In this document: positions 32,921 to 41,285 of the stretch, one piece after another
How positions within the stretch are numbered: the stretch's first letter is position 1
How the letters are laid out: every line of letters begins with the position of its first letter
From: 67-14 sp020438345
GTDB lineage: Bacteria > Actinomycetota > Thermoleophilia > Solirubrobacterales > 70-9
DNA: 64,000 bases
Reading direction: 5' to 3'
Assembly: GCA_937872475.1 (NCBI GenBank)
Contig: CALMSY010000030.1
Location: forward strand, 23,316-87,315
Translations under genes and position numbers: made by a program
The notes under the pieces: generated by a model
Databases searched by the model: none
What the model saw: only the letters and a program-made list of their open reading frames with translations
Told to the model about the DNA's origin: nothing

Positions 32921-33628
32921 ATGAAGTCCGCCATGCACAGAGACGTCTCGTTTGAGCCCTTTGCGGCTTCGGATATTGCGAACTACGAGTCCAAATTCAA
33001 AGTTGCGGAGGAGGTCGCCGCCATGGCCGAATCGGGACAGGTGATCGGAGCCGGTTCCGGATCCACGGCATTCCTCGCTGTGCGCGCCATCGCTTCCCGT
33101 GTGAGACACGGTGAACTCCATGAGGTCCGGCTAATTCCCAGCTCACTGGAATCGGAGATGACAATCACCGGGCTCGGGCTGGTTCAAGCCGACCTGGCGG
33201 AGGTAGCTCCGGACTGGCTGTTCGACGGGGCGGATGAAGTGGATCCCGACGGAAACCTGATCAAGGGCAGGGGTGGGGCGCTCTTCAGGGAGAAGCTTCT
33301 TTTCGCCTCCTGCCAGCTCAGGAGAGTCCTGATCGATCCATCGAAGCGGGTCGATCAACTTGGCACAGGTTTCCCCGTCCCGGTGGAAGTCGTGCCCCGG
33401 GCGGCCCCCGTGGCGATCGCCGCTCTCAAAGCGATTGGAGCGGTCTCTTCAGTGATCAGGACCGGGTCGGGAAAAGATGGTCCGACTCTGACCGAACAGG
33501 GAAACCTGCTGCTGGACTGCCATTTCGAAGAGATCGGCGAAGGACTTGAGGAACGGATCAAGGCGATCACCGGGGTGCTCGATTCCGGCCTGTTCCAGGG
33601 CTACGGCCCCGAGATCATCGAAGTGTGA
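32921..33628 (+). CDS. rpiA: Ribose-5-phosphate isomerase A
   Basis: Interconverts ribose 5-phosphate and ribulose 5-phosphate in the pentose phosphate pathway. The 235-residue protein has GAGSGSTAFLAVRAI (phosphate loop, usually GLGTGSTA), the catalytic DGADEVDPDGNLIKGRGGALFREKL block, and a C-terminal DCHFEEIGEGLEERIKAITGV. The frame is open upstream to 32618, but that part overlaps the riboswitch leader on the other strand; ATG 32921 fits both the family N-terminus and the TAGGGT promoter element. ATG 32933 is an alternative. Confidence 0.92.
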   Translation: MKSAMHRDVSFEPFAASDIANYESKFKVAEEVAAMAESGQVIGAGSGSTAFLAVRAIASRVRHGELHEVRLIPSSLESEMTITGLGLVQADLAEVAPDWLFDGADEVDPDGNLIKGRGGALFREKLLFASCQLRRVLIDPSKRVDQLGTGFPVPVEVVPRAAPVAIAALKAIGAVSSVIRTGSGKDGPTLTEQGNLLLDCHFEEIGEGLEERIKAITGVLDSGLFQGYGPEIIEV

Positions 33629-33640
33629 ACGTTCCCGGCT

Positions 33641-34417
33641 TCAGATGATCAGACGCTTCTCAAGGCGGTTGATCGCTACACGCCACATTACGGCGGCCAG
33701 GACCAGCAGCCCGGCGAATCGCAAGGCGTCAACTGCCTCAAGCCCAAAACTGGCACCGCGCACCAGCTCAACCAGCTGGTAGAGCGGGTTGAACTGGGCG
33801 GCGACCTGGAAACCTTCGGGTAGCTGGTCAATCGGAAAGAAGGTCCCGGCAACCAGAAACAGAGGCGTGATCACAAGGGTTGTGACGTAGTTGAATTGGT
33901 CGATCTTGCTGACAGTGGCGGCCATGGTCATGCCGAATGCCGCGAAGGCGAGGGCGGTCACGAAGGCAAAGACCGGCACCAGAAGCATGGTCAGCTCCGG
34001 TTCCAGACCGAAGAACATGGTGACTATCAGCGGGAAGCAGCCGAAGACCGCAGACCGGAGCCCGATCCAGAGCATCTCGGCAGTCACCAGCTCTTCCACA
34101 TCAACCGGTGCGGCAAGGATCGCGTCGTAGGTCCGCTGGAAACGCTCCTTGACGAAGGTGCCGAACATGGCGGGCAGCGCAGATGAGAAAACGACGGCCG
34201 TTGCGACAAGTCCGGTGCCGACAAACTGGACGTAGTCGACGCCGTCCACGGTGGTGACCAGGGTGGAACCCAGCCCGAGGCCAAAGGCGAAGAGGTATAC
34301 GACTGGTTCAAAGGTGCTGGTGAAGGCGGTCGACTTCCAGAATGTGCGGAAGTTGGCGAGCTCGCGACCCATCACGGCCAGAATCACGGCCGGCTCAAGC
34401 CGGCGCACGGGTTTCAT
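33641..34417 (-). CDS. ABC-2 type transporter permease
   Basis: Membrane subunit of an exporter, 258 aa, with six hydrophobic segments and the NodJ/DrrB pattern: a basic N-terminus, FRTFWKSTAFTSTFEPVVYLFAFG, and the conserved FKERFQRTYDAILAAPV-type cytoplasmic loop (written here as EVQRTY region VKERFQRTYDA). Its start overlaps the ATPase gene by 4 bases, so the two form one transporter. Relatives export drugs, lipooligosaccharide or polyketides; cargo here is unknown. Confidence 0.9.
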   Translation of the reverse strand: MKPVRRLEPAVILAVMGRELANFRTFWKSTAFTSTFEPVVYLFAFGLGLGSTLVTTVDGVDYVQFVGTGLVATAVVFSSALPAMFGTFVKERFQRTYDAILAAPVDVEELVTAEMLWIGLRSAVFGCFPLIVTMFFGLEPELTMLLVPVFAFVTALAFAAFGMTMAATVSKIDQFNYVTTLVITPLFLVAGTFFPIDQLPEGFQVAAQFNPLYQLVELVRGASFGLEAVDALRFAGLLVLAAVMWRVAINRLEKRLII

Positions 34418-35316
34418 TCGGCGTCCTCACCGGTCATCAGCACGAAAACATCTTCAAGAGACGCGGCCCGGTGCACTGCATCCTCCGGAATCAGACCGGG
34501 TTCTGCCTGCTCGGCACCGACAATGGCGATTGCCGGCCCGGCCGCCCGGACCCGCAATCCGGCTTCCTCGGCCGCCGCCCGGACTTCGGCCAGCCGCTCC
34601 GGGGGGCCGTAGACCTCGGCTGAACTCACTCCCACGTGTTCGGCAATCAGTTCGGAAGGTTTCGCGCGGGCTATCACCCTGCCTTCAGCCATCACTGCGA
34701 CTTCATCGGCAAGCCTTTCGGCTTCCTCGATGTAGTGGGTTGACATCAGGATCGTGGTGCCACCAGAGCGGAGATTGTCGATCAGGGTCCAGAGTTCCGT
34801 GCGGATCTGCGGATCTAGCCCGACTGTCGGTTCGTCCAGCAGCAGGAGCTTCGGGTCGTGGATCAGGCCACGGGCGAGCAGTAGCCGCCGGCGCATCCCG
34901 CCGGAAAGCCTGTCAACCGCGTCCTTTCGCCGGTCGGTCAGGCGGGCGATTCCGAGGGCACGGTCCACTGCGGCACCGACATCCTGAACCCGGTACAGCC
35001 TGGCGAACACCGCAAGGTTCTCCTCCACGGTCACATCGATGTCCAGGTTGTCCAGCTGAGGAACCACCCCCATCCGGGCCTTTGCCTTCTTGGCTTCCCT
35101 CGGCAGTTCGAAGCCGAGGACGTGGAGGCTGCCGCCATCCGGGATCGCCTGCCCGGTAAGCATCTTCATCGTGGTCGACTTTCCTGCCCCGTTCGGGCCG
35201 AGCAGACCAAGGCAGAGTCCTTCCTCAACGACCAGGTCGAGGCCGTCTACTGCCTTTATCGAGCCAAAGCTCTTGGTAAGTCCGTGAATATCGATCGCGG
35301 GCACCGGGGCAGTCAA
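34414..35316 (-). CDS. ABC transporter ATP-binding protein (DrrA/NodI-like)
   Basis: ATPase subunit of 300 aa: Walker A GPNGAGKST at 40-48, Q-loop in VVPQLDNLD, signature LSGGMRRRLLLARGL, Walker B LLLLDEPTVGLDP, and switch His in MSTHYIEEAERLAD. The C-terminal extension after about residue 215 is typical of the DrrA/NodI subgroup. It is the promoter-proximal gene of a two-gene export operon with the permease. It is divergent from the AI-2E family gene. Confidence 0.93.
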   Translation of the reverse strand: MTAPVPAIDIHGLTKSFGSIKAVDGLDLVVEEGLCLGLLGPNGAGKSTTMKMLTGQAIPDGGSLHVLGFELPREAKKAKARMGVVPQLDNLDIDVTVEENLAVFARLYRVQDVGAAVDRALGIARLTDRRKDAVDRLSGGMRRRLLLARGLIHDPKLLLLDEPTVGLDPQIRTELWTLIDNLRSGGTTILMSTHYIEEAERLADEVAVMAEGRVIARAKPSELIAEHVGVSSAEVYGPPERLAEVRAAAEEAGLRVRAAGPAIAIVGAEQAEPGLIPEDAVHRAASLEDVFVLMTGEDAE

Positions 35317-35359
35317 TCAGAACCGACGACCCGGTCCGGGAAACGTCTGCTTCCAGCGT

Positions 35360-35365
35360 TAGCCT
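35360..35365 (+). promoter_or_regulatory. Leaderless-type -10 of the AI-2E family gene
   Basis: TAGCCT six bases before ATG 35372. Confidence 0.4.
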
Positions 35366-35371
35366 GCCACC

Positions 35372-36562
35372 ATGATCCGCGGCAGAATCAGGCGTGGCAA
35401 GGGGGAGGGACCTGCCGGCGAGTCCCCTGAACAGGTGATCGAAATTGACCCGGGTGCGCTCGGAAACATCTTTTCTGTCCCGACCTGGCTGAGGAACGCG
35501 GGCCTTGGAGCATGGTTCCTGGTTGGTATTGCCATCCTGCTCCTGGCGCTCGTCTGGCTGGCGACTCTGACCGAAGTGATCGTAGTCCCGGTTATCGTCG
35601 CTTCGATCGTAGGGGCCGTCGGTTCGCCTCTTGTTTCGAGGATGAACCGTCACGGGATGCCTCGCGGCATCGGCGCGATCCTGGTGATGCTCCTACTTGT
35701 CCTGATCGTGTTCGCCTGCACCGTGATGGTGGTGAACGGGGTCGTCCAGCAGATTCCCGCCATCAGTCATGACCTGAACTCCGCGGTGGATGACATCAGC
35801 CAGTTCGCGGCGGATCAGGGCATCGACCAGCAACAGGTGGACAAGGCCCGGGAAGGGGCCAAATCAGGCGCAACCGACGCAATCGGGACGCTCCTCACCG
35901 GATTACTCAGCGGGATCTCCGGGCTCTCGTCCACGCTCTTCTTCGTGGCGATGGCCTTCCTTTGCTCGTTCTTCATGCTGAAGGACGGGCCGGTGATCAG
36001 GAACTGGGCCGAGCGTTCATCGAGCCTGCCGCCGCAGGTGGCCAGGATAGTCACGGGGCGAATGATCGCTTCGCTCAGGGGCTACTTCCTGGGAGTAACT
36101 ATCGTCGCCGCTTTCTCCGCCGTGGTGGTGATGATCGGGGCGGTCATCATCGGAGTGCCTCTGGTCGCGACGATCGGGGCGGTCACCTTCGTGGCCGGGT
36201 TTGTGCCGTATATCGGGGCCTGGACGGCGGGAATCTTCACTGTGCTTCTTGCCTATGGCTCCGGGGGGACGGATGCCGCAGTTGCCATGGCTGTGGTCCA
36301 GCTGCTCGCCAACGGGGCACTCCAGCAGATGGTTCAGCCGTTTGCGATGGGCAGTGCTCTCGGTATTCATCCGCTTGCGGTGCTGGTGGTGACCATCGCA
36401 GGCGGTGCCCTGTTCGGATCGATCGGGCTGATTCTCGCGGCTCCTCTCGTTGCCGCGGCAAGCGGGATCATCCGCGACCTCAAAGGAGCCGAGGGCTTGC
36501 CAGCCGATCAATCAGCTCGTAGTGGCGGACCAGACGATGAACCGAAAGCAGCCCTGACCTGA
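35372..36562 (+). CDS. AI-2E family transporter (PerM-like)
   Basis: Integral membrane protein of 396 aa with the family layout: two or three N-terminal helices (about 45-120), a cytoplasmic segment rich in D/Q (about 128-165), then a bundle of helices including VARIVTGRMIASLRGYFLGV, TFVAGFVPYIGAWTAGI and QMVQPFAMGSALGIHPLAVLV. Named members export autoinducer-2 or act as sodium/proton antiporters; most are uncharacterised. Its 3' end overlaps the convergent glycosyltransferase gene by 83 bases, with both C-termini looking natural. Confidence 0.88.
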   Translation: MIRGRIRRGKGEGPAGESPEQVIEIDPGALGNIFSVPTWLRNAGLGAWFLVGIAILLLALVWLATLTEVIVVPVIVASIVGAVGSPLVSRMNRHGMPRGIGAILVMLLLVLIVFACTVMVVNGVVQQIPAISHDLNSAVDDISQFAADQGIDQQQVDKAREGAKSGATDAIGTLLTGLLSGISGLSSTLFFVAMAFLCSFFMLKDGPVIRNWAERSSSLPPQVARIVTGRMIASLRGYFLGVTIVAAFSAVVVMIGAVIIGVPLVATIGAVTFVAGFVPYIGAWTAGIFTVLLAYGSGGTDAAVAMAVVQLLANGALQQMVQPFAMGSALGIHPLAVLVVTIAGGALFGSIGLILAAPLVAAASGIIRDLKGAEGLPADQSARSGGPDDEPKAALT

Positions 36563-37907
36563 CGGTCTCGTGAGCGCAGTCACCGATCCTTGCGGCCTGG
36601 CCCGGATTGTCCAGCAGTCCGTCAATCGCGGCCGCGAAGGCGGGCAGGTCCCGTGGGTCGTCCACCAGCAACCCGGAAACACCGGCTTCAATCTGGTCCT
36701 GGATACCGCCGAGGCGGCTTGCCACCATCGGCCTTGATTTCCACATCGCTTCCGAAACGGTCAGGCCAAAGCCCTCGGCCAGGCTCTTCTGGACAACCAC
36801 ATCGGCCCGCCTCTGGATCGCATTGACCATGAATCCGTTTTCATCGAGGTCATCCATCGGCAGGCTCACCAGGTGAACCCTTGCTCGCATCGGATCGGGC
36901 AGTGACTCCCAGATCTCAACGATCTCCCGGAAGACGGAGGCACCCTCAGGATCATCGTCTACCCCCGAGCTTTCAGGTCCGACAAGAGCGAGATGAGCAT
37001 CCGGATTGCGGAGATCGCGGCTGAACAGGGTGAGCAACCCGGAGTGATCCTTGAGCCGGTCCCAGCGTGAAACCTGGGCGACCAGGGGAGCTTCCGGGGG
37101 CAGATGACCTGTCTGCAGGATCGAGGCCCGGCGAGTCACTTCTCCGGCGTCGCCTTCGGAACGGGTAAAGCGAGGGTTTGATCCCGGATCATCGCCACTC
37201 AGGCCGATCCTGCCGAGCACTGCCCTCAGCGTGCTTTCGTCCATCTCCTGGTTTTTCGGAGTGAAGGCATCGATCCCGGGAGGAATCACCGTCGTAGTGT
37301 CACGGTCGAGAACCGACCAGACGTACTCCGGACGGGAGAAGACGCTGCCATCGGCGGCAGAAACCAGATCTGAAAGAAGCTCCTGGGCCCCGAGGGCGAT
37401 CTGATTGGATTCGTCGACGCCAATGTGGCAACGCCAGATGACCCTGGCCCCGGTCTCCAGGATTGCCGGGATCAGCCCCGCAGTTTGCGGATCATGGAGC
37501 AGCACAACATCTTCGGGCGAAATGCGGGAAGCCAGACGGGCCGAACTGTCGGCGAGGAAGTCAAGATAGGCATCCCGCTCCGCCTGGCCGAGCGGGCCTC
37601 CATCACCCGGGTCCCCGTGGAGTTGGTTGTGAATACGCTTGGTCAAGACAAAAAATGAAGGATCCTCCTTCAGCACCACCCATCGGGTGTCGACCCCGGA
37701 ATCGAGTACATACGGCAGATATGCACGAAGCATCTCGGCGACGCCGCCGCCGCGGGCAGTCGAATTCACGTTCCAGACAGTCCGACCGCCGAGGTTCTCC
37801 CGGGCGGCCGCAGCCGCGGCCGCTATCGGCTCATAGACGTCCCCGAGCAGGTCCCGATATCGCGAGACCGGCTGCGGGGCGAGCCTGACCTGTTCCGGTT
37901 CAGCCAT
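36480..37907 (-). CDS. GT4 glycosyltransferase, TreT-like trehalose synthase
   Basis: Retaining GT-B glycosyltransferase, 475 aa. The N-terminal half resembles trehalose glycosyltransferring synthase: VNSTARGGGVAEMLRAYLPY, DTRWVVLKEDPSFFVLTKRIHNQLHG, and the RCHIGVD segment. The C-terminal half has the GT4 donor motif EGFGLTVSEAMWKSRPMVAS. TreT makes trehalose from a nucleotide-diphosphate glucose and glucose, a compatible solute route; this assignment is from motif similarity only. It follows the aldehyde dehydrogenase gene by 32 bases on the same strand and overlaps the convergent AI-2E gene at the 3' end. Confidence 0.82.
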   Translation of the reverse strand: MAEPEQVRLAPQPVSRYRDLLGDVYEPIAAAAAAARENLGGRTVWNVNSTARGGGVAEMLRAYLPYVLDSGVDTRWVVLKEDPSFFVLTKRIHNQLHGDPGDGGPLGQAERDAYLDFLADSSARLASRISPEDVVLLHDPQTAGLIPAILETGARVIWRCHIGVDESNQIALGAQELLSDLVSAADGSVFSRPEYVWSVLDRDTTTVIPPGIDAFTPKNQEMDESTLRAVLGRIGLSGDDPGSNPRFTRSEGDAGEVTRRASILQTGHLPPEAPLVAQVSRWDRLKDHSGLLTLFSRDLRNPDAHLALVGPESSGVDDDPEGASVFREIVEIWESLPDPMRARVHLVSLPMDDLDENGFMVNAIQRRADVVVQKSLAEGFGLTVSEAMWKSRPMVASRLGGIQDQIEAGVSGLLVDDPRDLPAFAAAIDGLLDNPGQAARIGDCAHETVRSGLLSVHRLVRHYELIDRLASPRLL

Positions 37908-37939
37908 GAATGAGAAAACAGGCCAGGCTGCCCGACCGG

Positions 37940-39310
37940 CTACTTCTGGATCCGGATCAGCTTCTTGTTTACGAATTCCTGGATCCCGTAGATGCCGAGT
38001 TCACGACCGAAGCCGGAGCGCTTGACTCCGCCGAACGGGAGCTCGGCACCGTCAAGGCCGACACCATTCACAAAGACCATGCCCGTGTCGAGCTGATCGG
38101 CAACCCTGCGGGCCTGTTCGGGATCATTCGAGAACACGTACGAGCCGAGTCCGAACGGAGTGTCGTTGGCGAGCTCGATGGCTTCTTCCTCGCCGCTGAC
38201 CCGGTAGACAGTGGCGACCGGCCCAAAGAACTCTTCCCGGTAGGCATCGTTTTCCTTATTGACTCCGGCCAGAACCGTGACAGGGAAGAAGTTCCCGTTT
38301 CGCTCTCCGCCCACGACAACCTCGGCGCCCTGGGCGACTGCCCGGTCGAGCTGATCCTGCAGGCGCTCGGCTGCCACGGAGGAAGAAAGCGGTCCGATCG
38401 CGGTTTCATCCGAGGTGGGGTCCCCGGGCTGGACCTCTCCCATCTTCGCGGCAAAGCCGGAAAGAAAGCCGTCGTAGAGCTCATCGGTAATGATGAAGCG
38501 CTTGGCCGCGTTACAGGACTGACCAGTGTTGTCAAGGCGGGCATCTGTGGCGGCCTGAATCGCCTCTTCGAGATCGTCTGATCCGAGCACGATGAACGGG
38601 TCGGAACCGCCCAGCTCCAGCACAACTTTCTTGAGATTGCGACCAGCCACCTCGGCGACCGCAGCTCCGGCTCTTTCCGAGCCGGTAAGTGAAACTCCCC
38701 GGACCCTTGGATCGGCTATCGCGTCGGCAATCTGATCGTTGGTAGCGAGGATCGTCTGGTAGGCCTCGGCGGGCATGCCAGCATCGGACATCATTTTCTG
38801 GATGGCCTCGGCCGACTCGGGACACTGGGGCGCAGGCTTCAGCAGGATCGGGTTGCCTACGATCAGGTTCGGTCCGGCGAAGCGGGCCACCTGGTAGTAG
38901 GGGAAGTTCCAGGGCATGATTCCGATCAACGGGCCCATGGCACTCTTGCGGACCGTCGCTGTGCCGTCACCGGCCAGAAGTTCGATCTCCTCATCGGCAA
39001 GGAGCTGCTCGGCCCGTTCGGCGTAGAAGCCATAGATGTCAGCGCAGAAGTCGATCTCGCCGAGAGCCTGCTCGCGCGGCTTACCCATCTCGCGAATGAT
39101 GATGTCGGCCAGTTCCTCACGACGTTCGACGTGGAGGTCGGCGACCCGTTGAATGATCGCTGCCCTCTCGGCAACCGAAGTGTTCCGGGACCAGCCGTGG
39201 AATGCGCTATCGGCCGCGCCGATCGCATCCTCGAGCCCGGCATCCGAAATCGTCGGATACTCCTTCACGCTTTCGCCGGTGGCCGGGTTCACAACTGCGT
39301 AGTCGCTCAT
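37940..39310 (-). CDS. NAD(P)-dependent aldehyde dehydrogenase, succinate-semialdehyde type
   Basis: Oxidises an aldehyde to the acid. The 456-residue protein starts YAVVNPATGESVKEYP, has the cofactor region IMPWNFPYYQVARF, general base Glu in VVLELGGSDPF and the nucleophile Cys in NTGQSCNAAKRF (about C266). Overall it matches short succinate-semialdehyde dehydrogenases of the GabD2/YneI type (about 455 aa). The frame opens at 39358, but ATG 39310 has GGAG just upstream and is the family start. It lies 5' of the TreT-like gene on the same strand. Confidence 0.9.
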   Translation of the reverse strand: MSDYAVVNPATGESVKEYPTISDAGLEDAIGAADSAFHGWSRNTSVAERAAIIQRVADLHVERREELADIIIREMGKPREQALGEIDFCADIYGFYAERAEQLLADEEIELLAGDGTATVRKSAMGPLIGIMPWNFPYYQVARFAGPNLIVGNPILLKPAPQCPESAEAIQKMMSDAGMPAEAYQTILATNDQIADAIADPRVRGVSLTGSERAGAAVAEVAGRNLKKVVLELGGSDPFIVLGSDDLEEAIQAATDARLDNTGQSCNAAKRFIITDELYDGFLSGFAAKMGEVQPGDPTSDETAIGPLSSSVAAERLQDQLDRAVAQGAEVVVGGERNGNFFPVTVLAGVNKENDAYREEFFGPVATVYRVSGEEEAIELANDTPFGLGSYVFSNDPEQARRVADQLDTGMVFVNGVGLDGAELPFGGVKRSGFGRELGIYGIQEFVNKKLIRIQK

Positions 39311-39362
39311 GAATCTCCAATCCTCGAATTGTGCGGCAATTCCCGGGTACCCGATCACGGTG

Positions 39363-39388
39363 CCCGCACCCAGACTATTGGGTGCGGG
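39363..39388. promoter_or_regulatory. Perfect inverted repeat in the divergent ALDH/hydrolase region
   Basis: Arms CCCGCACCCA and TGGGTGCGGG of 10 bases around GACTAT. It lies 53-78 bases before the dehydrogenase start and about 60 before the leaderless mini-ORF on the other strand, so it is more likely an operator or leader hairpin than a terminator. Confidence 0.5.
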
Positions 39389-39437
39389 TCAAGTCCTCCA
39401 ATCAGGTGACGAGCCACAGACAGTTACGTAGCCCGTC

Positions 39438-39443
39438 TAGGAT
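39438..39443 (+). promoter_or_regulatory. Leaderless-type -10 of a mini-ORF before the hydrolase
   Basis: TAGGAT exactly six bases before ATG 39450. Confidence 0.45.
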
Positions 39444-39449
39444 CGGACC

Positions 39450-39482
39450 ATGAACTACCGCATTGAGAGAACCGCGGCTTGA
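39450..39482 (+). CDS. Ten-codon leaderless mini-ORF coupled to the hydrolase
   Basis: ATG 39450 encodes MNYRIERTAA and stops at TGA 39480-39482, overlapping the TTG start of the hydrolase (39479-39481) in a different frame. A TAGGAT hexamer six bases upstream would make this ATG the 5' end of the mRNA. It may feed ribosomes to the hydrolase start by termination-reinitiation. An alternative is a one-base sequence error joining the two frames. Confidence 0.4.
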   Translation: MNYRIERTAA

Positions 39483-40396
39483 GCGCGGCAGATCTAAGGA
39501 CCTGGCACGGACGCGGGCACATGGTTGATGCGACCCCGCTCGGGCACAAGGCATTTGTGATCGACGAGGGAGACCCGGATGCGGGGGCCGGGGAAACCGT
39601 TGTCCTGCTGCATGGTTTTCCCGAATCCTCCTACTCCTTTTCTGGCGCCTTGCCCCTGCTGGAAGGCCGGTTCAAGCGGGTTGTTTCATTTGACTTCATA
39701 GGGTTCGGGTTTTCGGCCAAGCCTGCTGGAGGGTTCGCCTACTCATTGCTCGAACAGGCCGACGTGGCTCTCCGGGTCATCCGTGAAGCGGGGATCACCG
39801 GCTGCCACTTTGTGGCCCATGACATGGGTGATTCGGTGATGACCGAACTGCTTGCGCGGTTCAATCACGACTGTCCGGACTGGTTTTCGGACGGACCCCT
39901 GAGCGTCACATTCACCAACGGCAGCATGGTGCTGGGCGATGCGAAGCTCCGGATCGGCCAGCGGGCGCTGGTTTCGCCGCTCGGCCCGCTTCTGGCGAGG
40001 GCCACCGACAGTCTGACGGTGTTCGAGAAACAGGTTACAAGTGCCCAGGGCAACGGAAAACTCGATCAGGAGAAGATCCTCGACATGTACTCGGCCTCGA
40101 CCTCCGGAGCTCCTCCCGGTCTCATGGCCAGGTTGATCAACTACCTGCGGGAACGACGCCGCTTCGAGGGGCCGCGCTGGCTGCCGGCCCTGCGGGACGC
40201 CTCCATGCCGGTGCATATCTGCTGGGGCGCCGATGATGCGGTCGCCCCGGTCGCGATCGCCCATCGCCTCAAGGAAGAAGTAAAGCCGGAAGCAACGCTC
40301 ACGATCATCGAAGGGCTCGGGCACTTCGGCCAGGTCCAGGACCCCGAGAGCTGGTTTGGGGGACTGGCCCCGTTCTGGGAAAAGGCGGGGGCCTGA
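39479..40396 (+). CDS. Alpha/beta hydrolase of the MEST/haloalkane dehalogenase-like group
   Basis: Hydrolase of 305 aa with oxyanion motif VVLLHGFPESSYSF, an Asp nucleophile in VAHDMGDSVMTELLARF, acidic partner in ICWGADDAVAPVA and catalytic His in EGLGHFGQVQ. An Asp nucleophile marks the epoxide hydrolase and dehalogenase branch. The residue after it is Met rather than the Trp of true haloalkane dehalogenases, and HDxGDxV plus LTNGSM-like FTNGSMVL match MEST-type proteins of unknown substrate. TTG 39479 is the start by frame; ATG 39521 is an alternative. Confidence 0.85.
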   Translation: MSAADLRTWHGRGHMVDATPLGHKAFVIDEGDPDAGAGETVVLLHGFPESSYSFSGALPLLEGRFKRVVSFDFIGFGFSAKPAGGFAYSLLEQADVALRVIREAGITGCHFVAHDMGDSVMTELLARFNHDCPDWFSDGPLSVTFTNGSMVLGDAKLRIGQRALVSPLGPLLARATDSLTVFEKQVTSAQGNGKLDQEKILDMYSASTSGAPPGLMARLINYLRERRRFEGPRWLPALRDASMPVHICWGADDAVAPVAIAHRLKEEVKPEATLTIIEGLGHFGQVQDPESWFGGLAPFWEKAGA

Positions 40397-40402
40397 TCCG
40401 CG

Positions 40403-41254
40403 TCAGCCGCGGCTGCCCTGCTCCTGCTGCTGCCAGTAACGAGCGAGACCGGACCACATCCCCTCGAAGGGGCCGGCCCGCCAGTAGGTATTGAGGTCTT
40501 CCTCGCAGACTTGTCCGGCGAGCCACTCACGAATCCAGCCGGTCATGCCGTCCGCATCGGTCTCCCTGGCTTTTTCGGAAAAGAGATCAAGTGATTTGTG
40601 CATCATGTCGATCTGATTTTCGACATCCGTCGCCTGCCCGAAATGCTGGAAGGCGATCCGCTGCGGCTGCCACGCCCGGACAATTTCAAGAGACTCATGC
40701 CACAGCGGCGGGTCGATGTCAGGCGGCGGCGTGGGGGGGAAGGCCGGACCCCCGTTGATTCGCACGCCGGTTACATCTCCGGTGAAGGCTGTCCGAGTCG
40801 GTTCGTGCAAGTAGCAGACGTGATGTTTCGCGTGGCCGGGTGTGTATTCAACCCGCCACGGGCCGTCTGCTTCTCCTCCCTTGAGGATCCGGATGTTTCG
40901 TTCCGGAACCGGCACGACCTCTCCCCAGAGCAGGTCGAAATGTTCCCCGAACACCTTGCGGGCGCTGGAAACCAGTCGTGACGGATCGATCATGTGTGGA
41001 GCTCCGCGTTCATGAACCCAGACCTCAACATCCGGGAATTCCTCAACCAGCCGTCCGGTGGCACCGGCGTGATCGAAGTGAATATGAGTCAGCAGGATCG
41101 CCTGCGGGGCTTCATCGCCAAGCGCGGCGAGCAAGCGGTGGACGGTCTTTTCCGCCCCGGGGTCGACAATCACCCCATCCATGACGTGGGCGGCGATGGC
41201 TCCAGGCTGGTCGAAATGAAAGAGGTCGACCGTTTCCGGCCCGTCAGCTTGCAT
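40403..41254 (-). CDS. Metallo-beta-lactamase fold hydrolase
   Basis: The 283-residue protein has the di-metal signature THIHFDHAG (HxHxDH, about 60-68), HAKHHVCYL for the next ligand, and a late His in AFQHFGQATD. It is the glyoxalase II/RNase Z-like superfamily form found in many actinobacteria, with a C-terminal extension after about 205. Substrate unknown. The frame opens at 41362; ATG 41254 is chosen because TATTTT lies seven bases upstream, and the longer form would overlap the divergent gene. Confidence 0.86.
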   Translation of the reverse strand: MQADGPETVDLFHFDQPGAIAAHVMDGVIVDPGAEKTVHRLLAALGDEAPQAILLTHIHFDHAGATGRLVEEFPDVEVWVHERGAPHMIDPSRLVSSARKVFGEHFDLLWGEVVPVPERNIRILKGGEADGPWRVEYTPGHAKHHVCYLHEPTRTAFTGDVTGVRINGGPAFPPTPPPDIDPPLWHESLEIVRAWQPQRIAFQHFGQATDVENQIDMMHKSLDLFSEKARETDADGMTGWIREWLAGQVCEEDLNTYWRAGPFEGMWSGLARYWQQQEQGSRG

Positions 41255-41261
41255 GCAGCCG

Positions 41262-41267
41262 AAAATA
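41262..41267 (-). promoter_or_regulatory. Leaderless-type -10 of the MBL-fold gene
   Basis: TATTTT on the minus strand seven bases before ATG 41254. Confidence 0.45.
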
Positions 41268-41272
41268 GGACA

Positions 41273-41278
41273 TAACCT
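41273..41278 (+). promoter_or_regulatory. Leaderless-type -10 of the Vps62-like fusion gene
   Basis: TAACCT seven bases before GTG 41286, back-to-back with the divergent -10. Confidence 0.4.
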
Positions 41279-41285
41279 TGTGCCC

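Noticed and set aside
32644..32934. N-terminal extension of the NlpC/P60 protein up to ATG 32934
   Set aside because: This stretch contains an AT-rich promoter and the ydaO-like aptamer, and would overlap the rpiA start; the peptide has no sensible sequence before the signal peptide.
34251..35159. A 302-codon Arg/Pro-rich plus-strand frame
   Set aside because: Antisense to the ABC transporter genes; composition typical of a GC-rich shadow frame.
39479..40396. Naming the hydrolase a haloalkane dehalogenase
   Set aside because: The nucleophile Asp is followed by Met, not the halide-binding Trp, and other motifs fit MEST-type proteins.
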